The notes: a model not told the origin generated them from the sequence alone. A stretch of DNA of 64,000 nucleotides from an uncultured Porphyromonadaceae bacterium (GCA_902461565.1 CABPYL010000009.1:1-64000), one strand, 5' to 3'; positions 1-8,792 are shown, counted from the first letter of the stretch. Translations and numbers: made by a program.

Positions 1-86
1 CCAGAGAAAAACTCAAATTCTCTACTCCTTTGGTTGAGTTTTTCAAACATTTTCCCTAATATTGCATTTGCCCTTGGACTCTGCAT
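1..86 (-). CDS. Possible 5' end of an unidentified gene cut by the window edge
   Basis: Reading leftwards from an ATG at 86, about 28 codons stay open to the window edge and encode a plausible mixed helical sequence starting MQSPRANAILGKMF. The plus strand of the same stretch is also open from the edge to a TAA near 150, but its residues look less protein-like. I do not recognise either product. It could be the start of a divergent gene or remnant sequence, so confidence is low. Confidence 0.22.
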   Translation of the reverse strand, partial: MQSPRANAILGKMFEKLNQRSREFEFFS

Positions 87-154
87 ATTGGTACCATCTC
101 GGAAACTGAATCACTTTTTTGCGGCGGGGAAGGCGTTTGTTTGTAAATAAGTGC

Positions 155-162
155 TAACTTTG
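155..162 (+). promoter_or_regulatory. Bacteroidota -7 promoter element for dacB
   Basis: TAACTTTG matches the Bacteroidota -7 consensus TAnnTTTG and lies 23 nt before the dacB start codon. A TTTG lies upstream, but at a shorter spacing than usual, so the -33 element is uncertain. Confidence 0.5.
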
Positions 163-185
163 TATGATAAATTCAAAATTGACCA

Positions 186-1526
186 ATGAAGTTACGAACA
201 ATCTTTCTTTCAGCCCTTCTCGCAGCATCATGGATATGCGCCGGCGCTGAAAGCCTTCTCAAGATTGCCGGTGCGGAAGCAACATCCATCGGCATCTACA
301 TCAAAGATTTAAAAACCGACAAAATTATAGCTGAGGAAAATTCCCGTATTGCCCTTACCCCGGCGTCGGTGATGAAAGCACTCACTACGGCTTCCGCCTT
401 GTCGATTTGCGGAGCCGACACTTGCTTCACAACAGAGGTAGGGCTGAGCGGTACTATAGACAACGGTATATGTACCGGTTCGCTGATTGTGCGAGCAACA
501 GCCGACCCGACTATCGAAAGCGATAATTTTAAGAAAAACAAAGGCTTCTGCGACAGCATTGTCGCGTCTCTGCGCCGCATGGGCGTCCGCAGGATAGAGG
601 GCGGTGTCTGCGTGAAGCAGAATCTCCGCGATGCCGGTCCTAACTGGCACTGGGAAATCGAAGATGTGGCGTGGCCCTACGGGGCGGCTCTGTTCGGCTT
701 CAACTACCGCGACAACACTGTAACTCTGACTCCTGCCACCGGCGAGACTAAGCCCCAGGCCCCCGGACTTGAGGTTTGCGTGGAAAAGGCCAAGGACAAC
801 GATATGGTGCGCGGCATAAACAGCAATCGCCTCACTGTATACGCAACCAATCCGTCCGACCAGAAATGGGAATTGAATGTAACCGTTCCCGACCCTTCGG
901 CAGTGTTCTGCACCCAGATGCGCCGTGCTCTCGTGCGTGCCGGCATTGAGGTGGGCGACGACAAAACGGCTACCGATTCGTCGTTCTCAACAGTTTATCG
1001 CCACAAATCGCCTGCGCTCGAAGATATTATGCACAGTCTGATGGTGCGCTCCGACAATCTTTTCGCCGAAGGCGTTCTGCGGTTCATATCGCCCGGAAGC
1101 AGCCGCGATGCCGCTATCCGGCGAGAGCGTTCCCTATGGGACGAACGCGGTATCTCCACCAAATACACTACTATCAACGATGGCAGTGGTCTTGCGCGCA
1201 GCAACCGTCTGTCGCCACTATTCCTCGGCAACGTGCTTGAATGGATGGCCAAATCCACTATGGCCGAAACATATTGCTCTTTCTTTCCACGTGCCGGCAA
1301 AGAAGGAACCATGCGCGGCTTCCTTGCGAAATCGCCTCTCGCAGGGCAAATTGCGCTGAAAACAGGAAGCGTCGGCGGTGTGCAATGTTACGCCGGCTAC
1401 AAACTGGACAAGGAAAACAACCCTACACACGTCATCGTGATTATGGTGAACAGCTTTTTCTGCCCGCGACGCGAAGTACGCATTGCTTCCGAAAAACTTC
1501 TTACAGATATCTTCCTTAAAAAATAG
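186..1526 (+). CDS. dacB: D-alanyl-D-alanine carboxypeptidase/endopeptidase (PBP4 type)
   Basis: This is a periplasmic penicillin-binding protein of the S13 family, which trims or cleaves peptidoglycan peptide cross-links. The N-terminus is a Sec signal peptide (about residues 1-21). All three active-site motifs are visible: SVMK with the nucleophile Ser61 and Lys64, SDN at 289-291, and KTG starting at Lys392. The length of 446 residues is normal for the family. It heads a plus-strand run with an unknown gene and rsmI, 9 nt before the next start. A TAACTTTG promoter element sits just upstream. The assignment to S13 is firm; whether the main activity is carboxypeptidase or endopeptidase cannot be read from the sequence. 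Confidence 0.93.
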   Translation: MKLRTIFLSALLAASWICAGAESLLKIAGAEATSIGIYIKDLKTDKIIAEENSRIALTPASVMKALTTASALSICGADTCFTTEVGLSGTIDNGICTGSLIVRATADPTIESDNFKKNKGFCDSIVASLRRMGVRRIEGGVCVKQNLRDAGPNWHWEIEDVAWPYGAALFGFNYRDNTVTLTPATGETKPQAPGLEVCVEKAKDNDMVRGINSNRLTVYATNPSDQKWELNVTVPDPSAVFCTQMRRALVRAGIEVGDDKTATDSSFSTVYRHKSPALEDIMHSLMVRSDNLFAEGVLRFISPGSSRDAAIRRERSLWDERGISTKYTTINDGSGLARSNRLSPLFLGNVLEWMAKSTMAETYCSFFPRAGKEGTMRGFLAKSPLAGQIALKTGSVGGVQCYAGYKLDKENNPTHVIVIMVNSFFCPRREVRIASEKLLTDIFLKK

Positions 1527-1535
1527 ACTATTCCG

Positions 1536-2069
1536 ATGAACGATATAACAGAGCTTCTGAAACTTAATCTTGAGATAGAAGGCTTGCTGCGAATTCTTGA
1601 CAGCCGCGACAGCGACGCCGCCACCGAAAGGCTCGGCACATGCTTCTGCGAGTTCTCCCAGAAGATGAACGATTTTCTTCTTGATTTATCGGCCACGAGG
1701 GATAATAATGAGCCTGCCGAGGAAATCGCGGAACCCGAATCTGTAGCCGAGATAACTGAAAAGGAACCCGTTATCACGGCTACCCTCAAAACAGAGTATG
1801 CAGCGCAGCCGGAACAGACAAAAAATGAAGCTCCGGTGCTGAACAATGCCTCGCTGCTGAAGAGTTTCACGCTCAACGATCGTTTCCGCTTCCGCCGCGA
1901 ACTCTTCGCCGGAAACGATGACGATTTCAACGAAACTCTGCAACTGATAGCCGACATGGAATCCTATACCGAGGCAGAAGATTATCTTCTTAACGACATG
2001 ATGTGGGACCGCGATAATCCCGCAGTGGCCGATTTTCTTGAAATTCTTGCCAACAGCATGCCACGATGA
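1536..2069 (+). CDS. Conserved hypothetical acidic protein
   Basis: A 177-residue soluble protein of unknown function. It has a helical N-terminal third, a low-complexity acidic middle rich in Glu and Pro (about residues 60-95), and a compact C-terminal domain beginning near FTLNDRFRFRREL and containing WDRDNP. I know similar C-terminal domains from uncharacterised Bacteroidota proteins, but no role. It follows dacB by 9 nt and its stop overlaps the rsmI start (ATGA), so translation is probably coupled. No signal peptide or membrane segment is visible. Confidence 0.82.
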   Translation: MNDITELLKLNLEIEGLLRILDSRDSDAATERLGTCFCEFSQKMNDFLLDLSATRDNNEPAEEIAEPESVAEITEKEPVITATLKTEYAAQPEQTKNEAPVLNNASLLKSFTLNDRFRFRRELFAGNDDDFNETLQLIADMESYTEAEDYLLNDMMWDRDNPAVADFLEILANSMPR

Positions 2070-2800
2070 GCACCGGAAAACTGTATATAGTACCCACGCC
2101 CGTAGGAAATATGGACGATATGGCACCCCGTGCGATAGAAACGCTGAGGAATGCCTCTCTTGTACTTGCCGAAGATACGCGCATATCCGCGGTGCTTATG
2201 AAACGTTTCGGCATAAACACACCAATGAGCAGCCATCACAAGTTCAACGAGCACAAAGATCTGTCGCCAGTACTGGACCGTATTGCCGCCGGCGAAAACA
2301 TTGCCCTTATATCCGATGCCGGCACGCCGGGTATTTCCGACCCCGGGTTCATGCTTTCGCGCGAATGCCGGCGGCGCGGTCTTCCGGTAGAAACACTTCC
2401 AGGACCAACGGCCTTTGTACCGGCTTTGGTAAACTCCGGTCTGCCATGCGACCGCTTTTTCTTCGAAGGCTTCCTTCCCGTAAAGAAAGGTCGCGCCACA
2501 CGCATGCAATTTCTGGCTGAGCTTCCCGTAACATTCATTATATATGAATCGCCGTTGCGGCTGGCGCGTACCCTTGCAGAACTCGCCCAATATTGCGGCG
2601 ACGACCGGAGCGCCTCGGTAAGCCGCGAAATATCCAAACTGCACGATACCACCGTACGCGACACCCTTGGAAACCTGCGTGAATTCTTCACCGTGAACAC
2701 TCCAAAAGGTGAAATTGTTATTGTTGTATCGCCAAAGGAACGTCCCGACGCATCGGAACGTGTCCACAAGAACAAATATCAGGATATTAAAGACGATTAA
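2066..2800 (+). CDS. rsmI: 16S rRNA (cytidine(1402)-2'-O)-methyltransferase
   Basis: RsmI uses S-adenosylmethionine to methylate the 2'-O of C1402 in the 16S rRNA decoding centre. The protein belongs to the tetrapyrrole-methylase fold. Visible family motifs are the N-terminal YIVPTPVGNMDD, the central SDAGTPGISDPG and the following LPGPTAFVPALV. The 244 residues are slightly longer than the methyltransferase core. The start ATG overlaps the stop of the preceding gene by 4 nt. It is followed 20 nt later by a lipoprotein gene. The identification is firm. Confidence 0.95.
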   Translation: MSTGKLYIVPTPVGNMDDMAPRAIETLRNASLVLAEDTRISAVLMKRFGINTPMSSHHKFNEHKDLSPVLDRIAAGENIALISDAGTPGISDPGFMLSRECRRRGLPVETLPGPTAFVPALVNSGLPCDRFFFEGFLPVKKGRATRMQFLAELPVTFIIYESPLRLARTLAELAQYCGDDRSASVSREISKLHDTTVRDTLGNLREFFTVNTPKGEIVIVVSPKERPDASERVHKNKYQDIKDD

Positions 2801-2820
2801 ACTAACATCAACTAATTTAA

Positions 2821-3696
2821 ATGAACATGAAAAAATTTCTCATCTTATGTCTTGCGGCCACCATGCTGTGCACCGCGGGTTGCGGAAACAAAGAGAAAGA
2901 GCAGCAGCTTAAAGACGCACAGGCCTTGGCCGAGGCATCGCGGGAAGAGCTTTCCAACGCTGTTGCCGACCGCGACCAGCTTCTGTCGCTTGTTACTGAA
3001 ATTTCTTCAGGTATGGAAGAGATTAAACATCTGGAGAACATCCTCACCGTTCAGGGCGGAAATGAAACTCCCAGTCAGAGAGAACAGATAAAGGCCGACA
3101 TCGCCGCCATACAGAAAACACTGCAGGAACGCCGCGAAAAACTTGCCGAGTTGGAAAAGAAATTCAACAACTCCAAACTCAACAACGCAAAACTGCAGAA
3201 AACAATCGAAGCGCTTACTGCACAGATTAACTCACAGACCCAGGAAATCGAAACACTGCGGGCCAATCTCGATTCCGCGCAAAGCAAAATCGGAGCACTC
3301 GACGCCCAGGTCGACTCCCTGCATGCCACCGTCACCGATGTTACCGCCCAGCGCGATTCCACAAGTGCAGAGAATACGGCTCTCGCCAACGAGCTGAACA
3401 CCTGCTACTATGCTATCGGCAACAAATCGGAACTGAAAGAAAACAAGATTCTTGAAACCGGATTCCTGCGTAAGAGCAAGATTATGGAAGGTGACTTCGA
3501 CAAATCTTTCTTCACAAAAGCCGACAAGCGCACCCTTGTAACCATCGACCTCAACTCCAACAAGGCCGAAGTGCTCACCAAACAGCCCAAGGACTCCTAT
3601 GCAATTGTCGAAGCCAACGGCCACAAGGTGCTCCGTATCACCAACCCGGCACTGTTCTGGTCGCTGTCCAATTATCTTGTTATTAAAATCGACTGA
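2821..3696 (+). CDS. Coiled-coil lipoprotein, function unknown
   Basis: The 291-residue product has a lipoprotein signal with the lipobox ending in Cys21 (sequence TAGC). A very long coiled coil with Gln, Glu, Lys and Leu heptads follows, roughly residues 24-190, and then a small globular C-terminal domain (about 200-291) containing KSKIMEGDF. It is presumably anchored in the outer membrane or inner-membrane outer leaflet, with the coil extending through the periplasm. Such proteins are widespread in Bacteroidales but I cannot name a function. It lies 20 nt after rsmI and is followed by a GC-rich hairpin at about 3718-3749. Confidence 0.85.
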   Translation: MNMKKFLILCLAATMLCTAGCGNKEKEQQLKDAQALAEASREELSNAVADRDQLLSLVTEISSGMEEIKHLENILTVQGGNETPSQREQIKADIAAIQKTLQERREKLAELEKKFNNSKLNNAKLQKTIEALTAQINSQTQEIETLRANLDSAQSKIGALDAQVDSLHATVTDVTAQRDSTSAENTALANELNTCYYAIGNKSELKENKILETGFLRKSKIMEGDFDKSFFTKADKRTLVTIDLNSNKAEVLTKQPKDSYAIVEANGHKVLRITNPALFWSLSNYLVIKID

Positions 3697-3717
3697 CATA
3701 TAACCTGATTCCATAGA

Positions 3718-3749
3718 CGCCCGGTTGCATCAGCCTGCTGCCGGGCGTT
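3718..3749. terminator. GC-rich hairpin after the lipoprotein gene
   Basis: The arms CGCCCGG and CCGGGCG form a strong hairpin around 3718-3749 between the lipoprotein gene and fprA. A clean U-run is missing, so it may be a weak terminator or a 3'-end stabiliser. Confidence 0.4.
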
Positions 3750-3782
3750 ATATGAATAATCATAACCAATCATAAGACACAG

Positions 3783-4973
3783 ATGAATATCAGTAAGGTA
3801 AGCGAACGAGTAACGTACTGCGGTGTAAACGACCGCACCACTGCTCTTTTCGAGGGGCTGTGGACTCTCGGCAACGGCGTTACATACAACAGCTATATCG
3901 TACGCGGCAGCGACGCCTGCGCGATTATCGACGGGTGCGAGACAGGCCATTCCTCCGTTTATGTTGAAAATATAATGAAGGACCTCGACGGCCGCATACC
4001 GCAATATGTTGTGGTGAATCATGTCGAGCCGGACCATTCCGGCGCACTGCCACTGCTGCGCACTGTTTTTCCGGATATAAAATTCGTCGGCAACGCAAAG
4101 ACACTGGACATGCTCCGCGGTTTCTATGGTTTCTCCGACGGCCTTATCGAAATTCACGACGGCGACACAATCTCGCTTGGCGACCGAACGCTTTCTTTTA
4201 TCCTCACGCCTATGGTACACTGGCCCGAAACCATGATGACTTTTCTGAAAGAGGAAAGAATACTGTTTTCAGCCGACGCTTTCGGATGCTTCGGAGCACT
4301 AAGCGGTGCCGTTACCGACGACGAGATGGACGCAACTCGCTTTTTCCCCGAGGCCTACCGCTACTATGCCTGCATTGTGGCGAAATACGGCATATTCGTA
4401 CAGAAAGCGATAGAGAAGTGTGCCGCTCTGGACATAAAATATATCTGCTCTACCCACGGCCCTGTATGGCACAGCCACGTTGCCGATATCGTGGATATAT
4501 ACTCTAAAATGGCACAGTGGCACGGCGAGGATGGTGTTGTGATAGCCTACGGTTCCATGTACGGCAACACAGCGGCAATGGCCGAACTGCTTGCCGCGCG
4601 TCTTGCCGAAGCCGGAGTACGCGAAATCCGTATGTACGACCTCTCTCACAGCGATATCAGCTTCGTTCTGGCAGATATTATGCGTTTCAAGGCTGTTGTG
4701 CTTGCTTCGCCGACATATAACGGTGGAATTTATCCGCCAGTAGAGGCCTTTGCTCTTGCGCTTACCGAACGTGGAATCGAAAATCGCGCCGTAGGGGTTA
4801 TGGGCTCCTATACGTGGGGAGCCGCAGCCGCCCGTAAACTGACAGAAATGTTCTTGAAGACGAAAGCTACCGTCCTTGAAAGTCAGGTACAGATGAAACA
4901 GCACCGCATAGCCGAAGTTTCCGATAACATCTCGGCCCTCGCCGCCCGAATCGTTGAATACCTATGGGAATAA
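3783..4973 (+). CDS. fprA: FprA family A-type flavoprotein (flavodiiron protein)
   Basis: Flavodiiron proteins reduce O2 to water, or NO to N2O, using a diiron site and FMN, and protect anaerobes from oxygen. Residues 1-250 form the metallo-beta-lactamase-like diiron domain with the ligand pattern H80-x-E82-x-D84-H85. Further His ligands appear to be in MVHWPETM and CSTHGPVWH. From about residue 253 a flavodoxin domain begins (YGSMYGNTAAMAE, the FMN phosphate-binding loop). The length of 396 is typical. It is cytoplasmic, with no signal peptide. The gene stands alone between the lipoprotein and DUF1599. Oxygen versus NO preference cannot be told. Confidence 0.93.
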   Translation: MNISKVSERVTYCGVNDRTTALFEGLWTLGNGVTYNSYIVRGSDACAIIDGCETGHSSVYVENIMKDLDGRIPQYVVVNHVEPDHSGALPLLRTVFPDIKFVGNAKTLDMLRGFYGFSDGLIEIHDGDTISLGDRTLSFILTPMVHWPETMMTFLKEERILFSADAFGCFGALSGAVTDDEMDATRFFPEAYRYYACIVAKYGIFVQKAIEKCAALDIKYICSTHGPVWHSHVADIVDIYSKMAQWHGEDGVVIAYGSMYGNTAAMAELLAARLAEAGVREIRMYDLSHSDISFVLADIMRFKAVVLASPTYNGGIYPPVEAFALALTERGIENRAVGVMGSYTWGAAAARKLTEMFLKTKATVLESQVQMKQHRIAEVSDNISALAARIVEYLWE

Positions 4974-4986
4974 TTTCTCGGCGGGA

Positions 4987-5018
4987 TTGGCTTATTATAC
5001 GATTTCTTTGTAACTTTG
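4987..5018 (+). promoter_or_regulatory. Promoter of the DUF1599 - DoxX-like operon (near leaderless)
   Basis: TTG at 4987-4989, a 21-nt spacer and TAACTTTG at 5011-5018 match the Bacteroidota -33/-7 promoter. The start codon begins only 8 nt after the -7 element, so the mRNA would have almost no leader. Confidence 0.65.
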
Positions 5019-5025
5019 TGGCTGT

Positions 5026-5604
5026 ATGGAAAAAGATAATTCAAAACACGAAGATACCAACGCGCAGTTTGCCGGTGCTCTGGCACGCTGCCGCGAGATT
5101 TTTGCTGCCAAACTCGGCGACTACGGTCCCTCGTGGCGCATAATGAGGCCCGAGGCCATTACCGACCAGCTTTTTATCAAGGCCAAGCGCATACGCTCGC
5201 TACAGACCAAAGGATGCTCTGCCGTGGGCGAAGGCATCCTGCCGGAATTCATCGCGATTGTAAACTACGGAATCGTGGGAGTTATACAGTTACGGCACGG
5301 CTATGCCGACACAAAGGACATAAGCGCAGAAGAAGCGCTTAAGCTATACGATGAAGTAGCTAATGAAGCGCGCACACTTATGGTAGCCAAGAATCACGAC
5401 TACGACGAAGCATGGCGTGGAATGCGAGTGCTGTCGTACGTCGACCTTATCCTCACCAAGATAGAACGCACAAAGGAAATAGAGGACCACTGCGGCGTTA
5501 CGAAAGTGAGCGAAGGCATAGACGCCAACTACTTCGACATGGTGAACTACGCCGTTTTCGGCGTCATACGCCTCACCGAGAATGACCCCGCAGACAAAGC
5601 ATAA
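5026..5604 (+). CDS. DUF1599 domain-containing protein
   Basis: A 192-residue soluble protein with the two tandem DUF1599-type repeats known from Bacteroidota. Each has a helical unit with a DY-W-M pattern: LGDYGPSWRIMRP near residue 32 and KNHDYDEAWRGMRV near 123, each followed by an I-TKIER/IKAKRI-like and VNYGIVGVIQL/VNYAVFGVIRL segment. The family is thought to be linked to nucleotide modification or processing, but no reaction is established. The 3' end overlaps the start of the DoxX-like gene by 23 nt, an arrangement I recall from Bacteroides next to tpiA. Confidence 0.88.
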   Translation: MEKDNSKHEDTNAQFAGALARCREIFAAKLGDYGPSWRIMRPEAITDQLFIKAKRIRSLQTKGCSAVGEGILPEFIAIVNYGIVGVIQLRHGYADTKDISAEEALKLYDEVANEARTLMVAKNHDYDEAWRGMRVLSYVDLILTKIERTKEIEDHCGVTKVSEGIDANYFDMVNYAVFGVIRLTENDPADKA

Positions 5605-6832
5605 ACTTCTTCAGGTTTCCGTACTGCTGTGCCGCCTTATTGTCGGCGCAACCTTTGCCGTTTCCGGATGGGCCAAGGCAATAGATCCGTTCGGTTTCGT
5701 GCTCAAGGTTGGCGATTATCTTACGGCGTGGAATCTCGACGTACCTCACGAGGCAATTGTTGCAGGATGCGTGGCGCTTGCCTGCATTGAATTCTGCACA
5801 GGCGTTCTTGTGGCTGTGGGAGCGCTGAAACGTTTTTCCATTATCACAGCCGCAGGGATGATGCTGTTCATGCTGCCGCTCACGCTGTATATCGCAATAT
5901 TCAATCCCGTTGCCGACTGCGGTTGCTTCGGCGATTTCATTATCATATCCAACTGGGCCACATTCTGGAAAAATGTCGTTCTTTCGGCCATGATAGTGTT
6001 CCTGCTCATACACAACCGCAGCGTAGGGGGCCTTTACCCGGCCCCGGTTCAATGGCTTGCCATAACGCTGACATTCGCGTTCCCTCTGTTTTTAGCCCTC
6101 GCCGGCTATCAGATTCAGCCACTGGTTGATTTCAGGCCCTATAAAACGGGCACCCGCATTTTTGCCCCGGCGGAACACGGCGGTACCGATTATTACATAT
6201 ACAGTAAGGACGGCAAAGAGGAGCGGTTTTCCCTCGATGCACTGCCCGACTCTACGTGGACCTACGTCAGCGATGACCTCGCCGACGGCAACGACGGCAA
6301 CACTTTCGATGCCGGTATCACAGTATACGACAGCGACGGAGAGGACATTACGCAGTACATCGTTTCCGACGACGCGCCCCAGCTGTTCCTGATAATTCCG
6401 GAACCCGGTATGCACTATCTGTCGTATGCCCACGAGGTTAGCCGGCTGTACGATTACTGCACCGCAAACGGCATAGAGATGATAGCTATTGTGGGCGACG
6501 CCGGCAAAAAGCTGGAGCGCCTTGTGGACTGGTGCCGCCCCCAATTCCCGGTATACTCTGCCGACCCAATCGCACTGAAACAGCTTGTGCGCGGTCCAGA
6601 GGCACTGGTATATACCGACCGCGGCACAATACTGTGGAAACGCACTCTTTCGTCTATGCCGCAACATATTACCACAGAAGGCACGCCGGAAGCTCTGAAA
6701 CAACTCCGCTCGCCCGACGACGGGCTCCTTCACTGGACCACCGCCGGCATCTACCTGTGTGCGATGCTCGTTCTGTATCTTCTGAGCCTGTCGCCTAAAA
6801 TCTTAAAGTTATTTATACGCCGCAATAAATGA
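5582..6832 (+). CDS. DoxX-like membrane protein (BT_3928 family)
   Basis: A 416-residue inner-membrane protein. The N-terminal part, about residues 8-150, is a DoxX/MauE-like four-helix domain with the CGCFGDF motif near residue 115. A fifth TM helix follows near 155-175. Then comes an extracytoplasmic region with a thioredoxin-like tail (about 230-385), and a last TM helix near 385-405. MauE/DoxD relatives act in disulfide or quinone-linked redox chemistry, but no enzymatic role is proven for this family. It overlaps the DUF1599 gene. In Bacteroides the next gene is normally tpiA; here the accessory island lies between them. Confidence 0.86.
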   Translation: MTPQTKHKLLQVSVLLCRLIVGATFAVSGWAKAIDPFGFVLKVGDYLTAWNLDVPHEAIVAGCVALACIEFCTGVLVAVGALKRFSIITAAGMMLFMLPLTLYIAIFNPVADCGCFGDFIIISNWATFWKNVVLSAMIVFLLIHNRSVGGLYPAPVQWLAITLTFAFPLFLALAGYQIQPLVDFRPYKTGTRIFAPAEHGGTDYYIYSKDGKEERFSLDALPDSTWTYVSDDLADGNDGNTFDAGITVYDSDGEDITQYIVSDDAPQLFLIIPEPGMHYLSYAHEVSRLYDYCTANGIEMIAIVGDAGKKLERLVDWCRPQFPVYSADPIALKQLVRGPEALVYTDRGTILWKRTLSSMPQHITTEGTPEALKQLRSPDDGLLHWTTAGIYLCAMLVLYLLSLSPKILKLFIRRNK

Positions 6833-6927
6833 TTCCGTCATATCGTATTCCAAGCCTGGAGGGAGGCGTTGTTCGGCATACATAATTTCAAGTATCAGAA
6901 AGTTGCATATTTTTCGAATATCCTTAA

Positions 6928-8268
6928 CTAATAAATCCTAAATGTTTGTGATTTTAAACATACATTATCATACCATATTTCAATTCTATAAGTTCCTTTC
7001 TCCCAATTACCTTTAGTACTATTCCCCCATCCTTTCAGTGTTTCTATATTATTTGAGCCAGCATTTACATATAATGATCGTTGCTGAGAATAACCACTCG
7101 GGGAGGAATCTCCTGTACTTAACGAACCGTCAGGCATATACCACTTGATTTTCAGGTCTATTGAACGGCCAGGATTTATACCTGTATAGGTGATTTTGGG
7201 TTTCAGATACATTGATTGGCTGCTATATATCGAGCTGCCATAATCGGTTTCTATAGTCCCGTCACTATATGTATTCCCAATTTCAATGTCGGTGATATTT
7301 ATCGGGAATTTACCCTTTAATTCTGATAACTTTGATTCAGATTTTTGCAAAGAGTCCTTAACTGAATCCAAGTTCGAATTCAAATTTTTAATTTGTGCGT
7401 CTTTTTGTTTGATTTCATTTATTTTATTGGATAATGTATCATGCAATAATTCTATCTGGGACTTTTTATATGCGACAGTCGACTCCAGCTTGCTAATGAC
7501 GTTATCTTTATTAGATATTATTCCTGATAAATTATCATTCAGGAAATACAATCCCACCAAGCTTGCAATTACTGCAATAGAAAGAATGGCAACCCACCGG
7601 TATTGTTTCTTCTGCTTTGACAAAAACCTTATTTTATTCTCTAAACCATCCTTATCTTTTTGCAATTGGTTGTTTTCGGAATTAAGGCGTATAACCGTAC
7701 TTGCAAAACTTGAAGGATAAGTATTATCCATAGTAATAACGACATTGTGATAATGCCGTATTGCATCAGTGATGTTGTCTTTTGAATCTTCATTAAAAGC
7801 AAAACTAATCTTGCTCTCCAGTGGTATTGAGAAATCTTCCGGAGGAAGATCTTCCCAATAGGATTGACGGTTATTCAGGTTTTCCCTTATCTCGCGAAAT
7901 AAATTGTCGACTTCCGCGGCCTCAGAGGAAAACTTGTCGACATTCCTGCGGATTTGTCCATGTTCATCATAGCGGAATAACACTCCCTTGCTTGCAGATG
8001 CTTCCAAGACCGACTGAAAATATTCATAAAGCCATTGAAGATTCAGACAAATCTCACCGCAAACAACACAGATTCCGCATAACTCGGATTTGGAGCTTTT
8101 GTGAGCATATGCGTAATATATCAGATTGCCATCCCTGTGAATGACAATCTGATCCGAAGCGGAGCAATTATCGAACACTCGCTTTAGATAAGTTGCCGAA
8201 TAATGGTCAGCCGTATACTGTTGATATGCCCCGTAAATTTTGCTAAATAAAAAGACTTTAAGTATCAC
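6928..8268 (-). CDS. Single-pass membrane protein with coiled coils and C-terminal beta domain (island gene 5)
   Basis: A 446-residue protein of no family I recognise. The order is: N-terminal soluble domain (1-190) with IHRDGNLIYYAY and a cluster of Cys at 64-74, a short coiled coil (195-222), one TM helix (about 224-243), a long coiled coil (252-318), and a beta-rich C-terminal domain (322-446). Lys and Arg before the helix suggest a cytosolic N-terminus and a periplasmic C-terminus. The start is GTG, in TAGTG with the stop of the upstream lipoprotein gene, so translation is likely coupled. It is the last gene of the island operon. Base composition is clearly more AT-rich than the neighbours. 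The layout mirrors island gene 3. Confidence 0.85.
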   Translation of the reverse strand: MILKVFLFSKIYGAYQQYTADHYSATYLKRVFDNCSASDQIVIHRDGNLIYYAYAHKSSKSELCGICVVCGEICLNLQWLYEYFQSVLEASASKGVLFRYDEHGQIRRNVDKFSSEAAEVDNLFREIRENLNNRQSYWEDLPPEDFSIPLESKISFAFNEDSKDNITDAIRHYHNVVITMDNTYPSSFASTVIRLNSENNQLQKDKDGLENKIRFLSKQKKQYRWVAILSIAVIASLVGLYFLNDNLSGIISNKDNVISKLESTVAYKKSQIELLHDTLSNKINEIKQKDAQIKNLNSNLDSVKDSLQKSESKLSELKGKFPINITDIEIGNTYSDGTIETDYGSSIYSSQSMYLKPKITYTGINPGRSIDLKIKWYMPDGSLSTGDSSPSGYSQQRSLYVNAGSNNIETLKGWGNSTKGNWEKGTYRIEIWYDNVCLKSQTFRIY

Positions 8269-8792
8269 TATTCTTTGAAGTAAATGAATTGGTCGTATTG
8301 TGAAATTTCGTGAGAATAACCCAATTTTTGCATAACAGGTAACCCTATCAGTATATCTGTTCCGACATTGTCATCAATTACAGCAGGCACATTGTTCAAA
8401 GTATGCTCCAAACCATCTTCATCCACAAAAGATACTGATTTAAGCATATATACCGCATATTCGCTTGTCTGACCGTTGGCAACCTTTATAGGAAGGCTGG
8501 ATTGATAATCACTATCTGAAAGTGTACCGTCCTTTACAAGACTCCCAGCCTCTAAATTTGAAATTTTCAGCGGGACACTGCAACCAGAATCCCAAATTCC
8601 TTCAAATTGAGGTCCGCCGTTCAGGCGCACACGCACGACAATAGAATTACTCTTTTCCACATACGGAATAGCGAATGAAAAATTGCGTTTATTCTGTTCT
8701 TCAGGAAATTTGGAGGGCCGATAAACCTTATTATTATCACAAGAGCACAATACCATGATTAATGCAATGCTCACAAATATCAGTTTCTTCAT
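8268..8792 (-). CDS. Retropepsin-like aspartyl protease lipoprotein (island gene 4)
   Basis: A 174-residue secreted lipoprotein: signal peptide with a lipobox ending LCSC (Cys18), then a short linker. The fold signs are those of clan AA single-domain aspartic proteases. They are VRLNGGPQFEGIWDSGCS with the presumed catalytic Asp68 in D-S-G (in place of D-T-G), and later DILIGLPVMQKLGY, matching the usual ILLG-x-x-L element near the C-terminus. Such proteases act as homodimers with one Asp from each chain. It is encoded fourth in the island, 30 nt after gene 3, and shares 1 nt with gene 5. It may cleave a periplasmic domain of a partner protein, but that is inference; a binding rather than a catalytic role is possible. 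Confidence 0.75.
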   Translation of the reverse strand: MKKLIFVSIALIMVLCSCDNNKVYRPSKFPEEQNKRNFSFAIPYVEKSNSIVVRVRLNGGPQFEGIWDSGCSVPLKISNLEAGSLVKDGTLSDSDYQSSLPIKVANGQTSEYAVYMLKSVSFVDEDGLEHTLNNVPAVIDDNVGTDILIGLPVMQKLGYSHEISQYDQFIYFKE

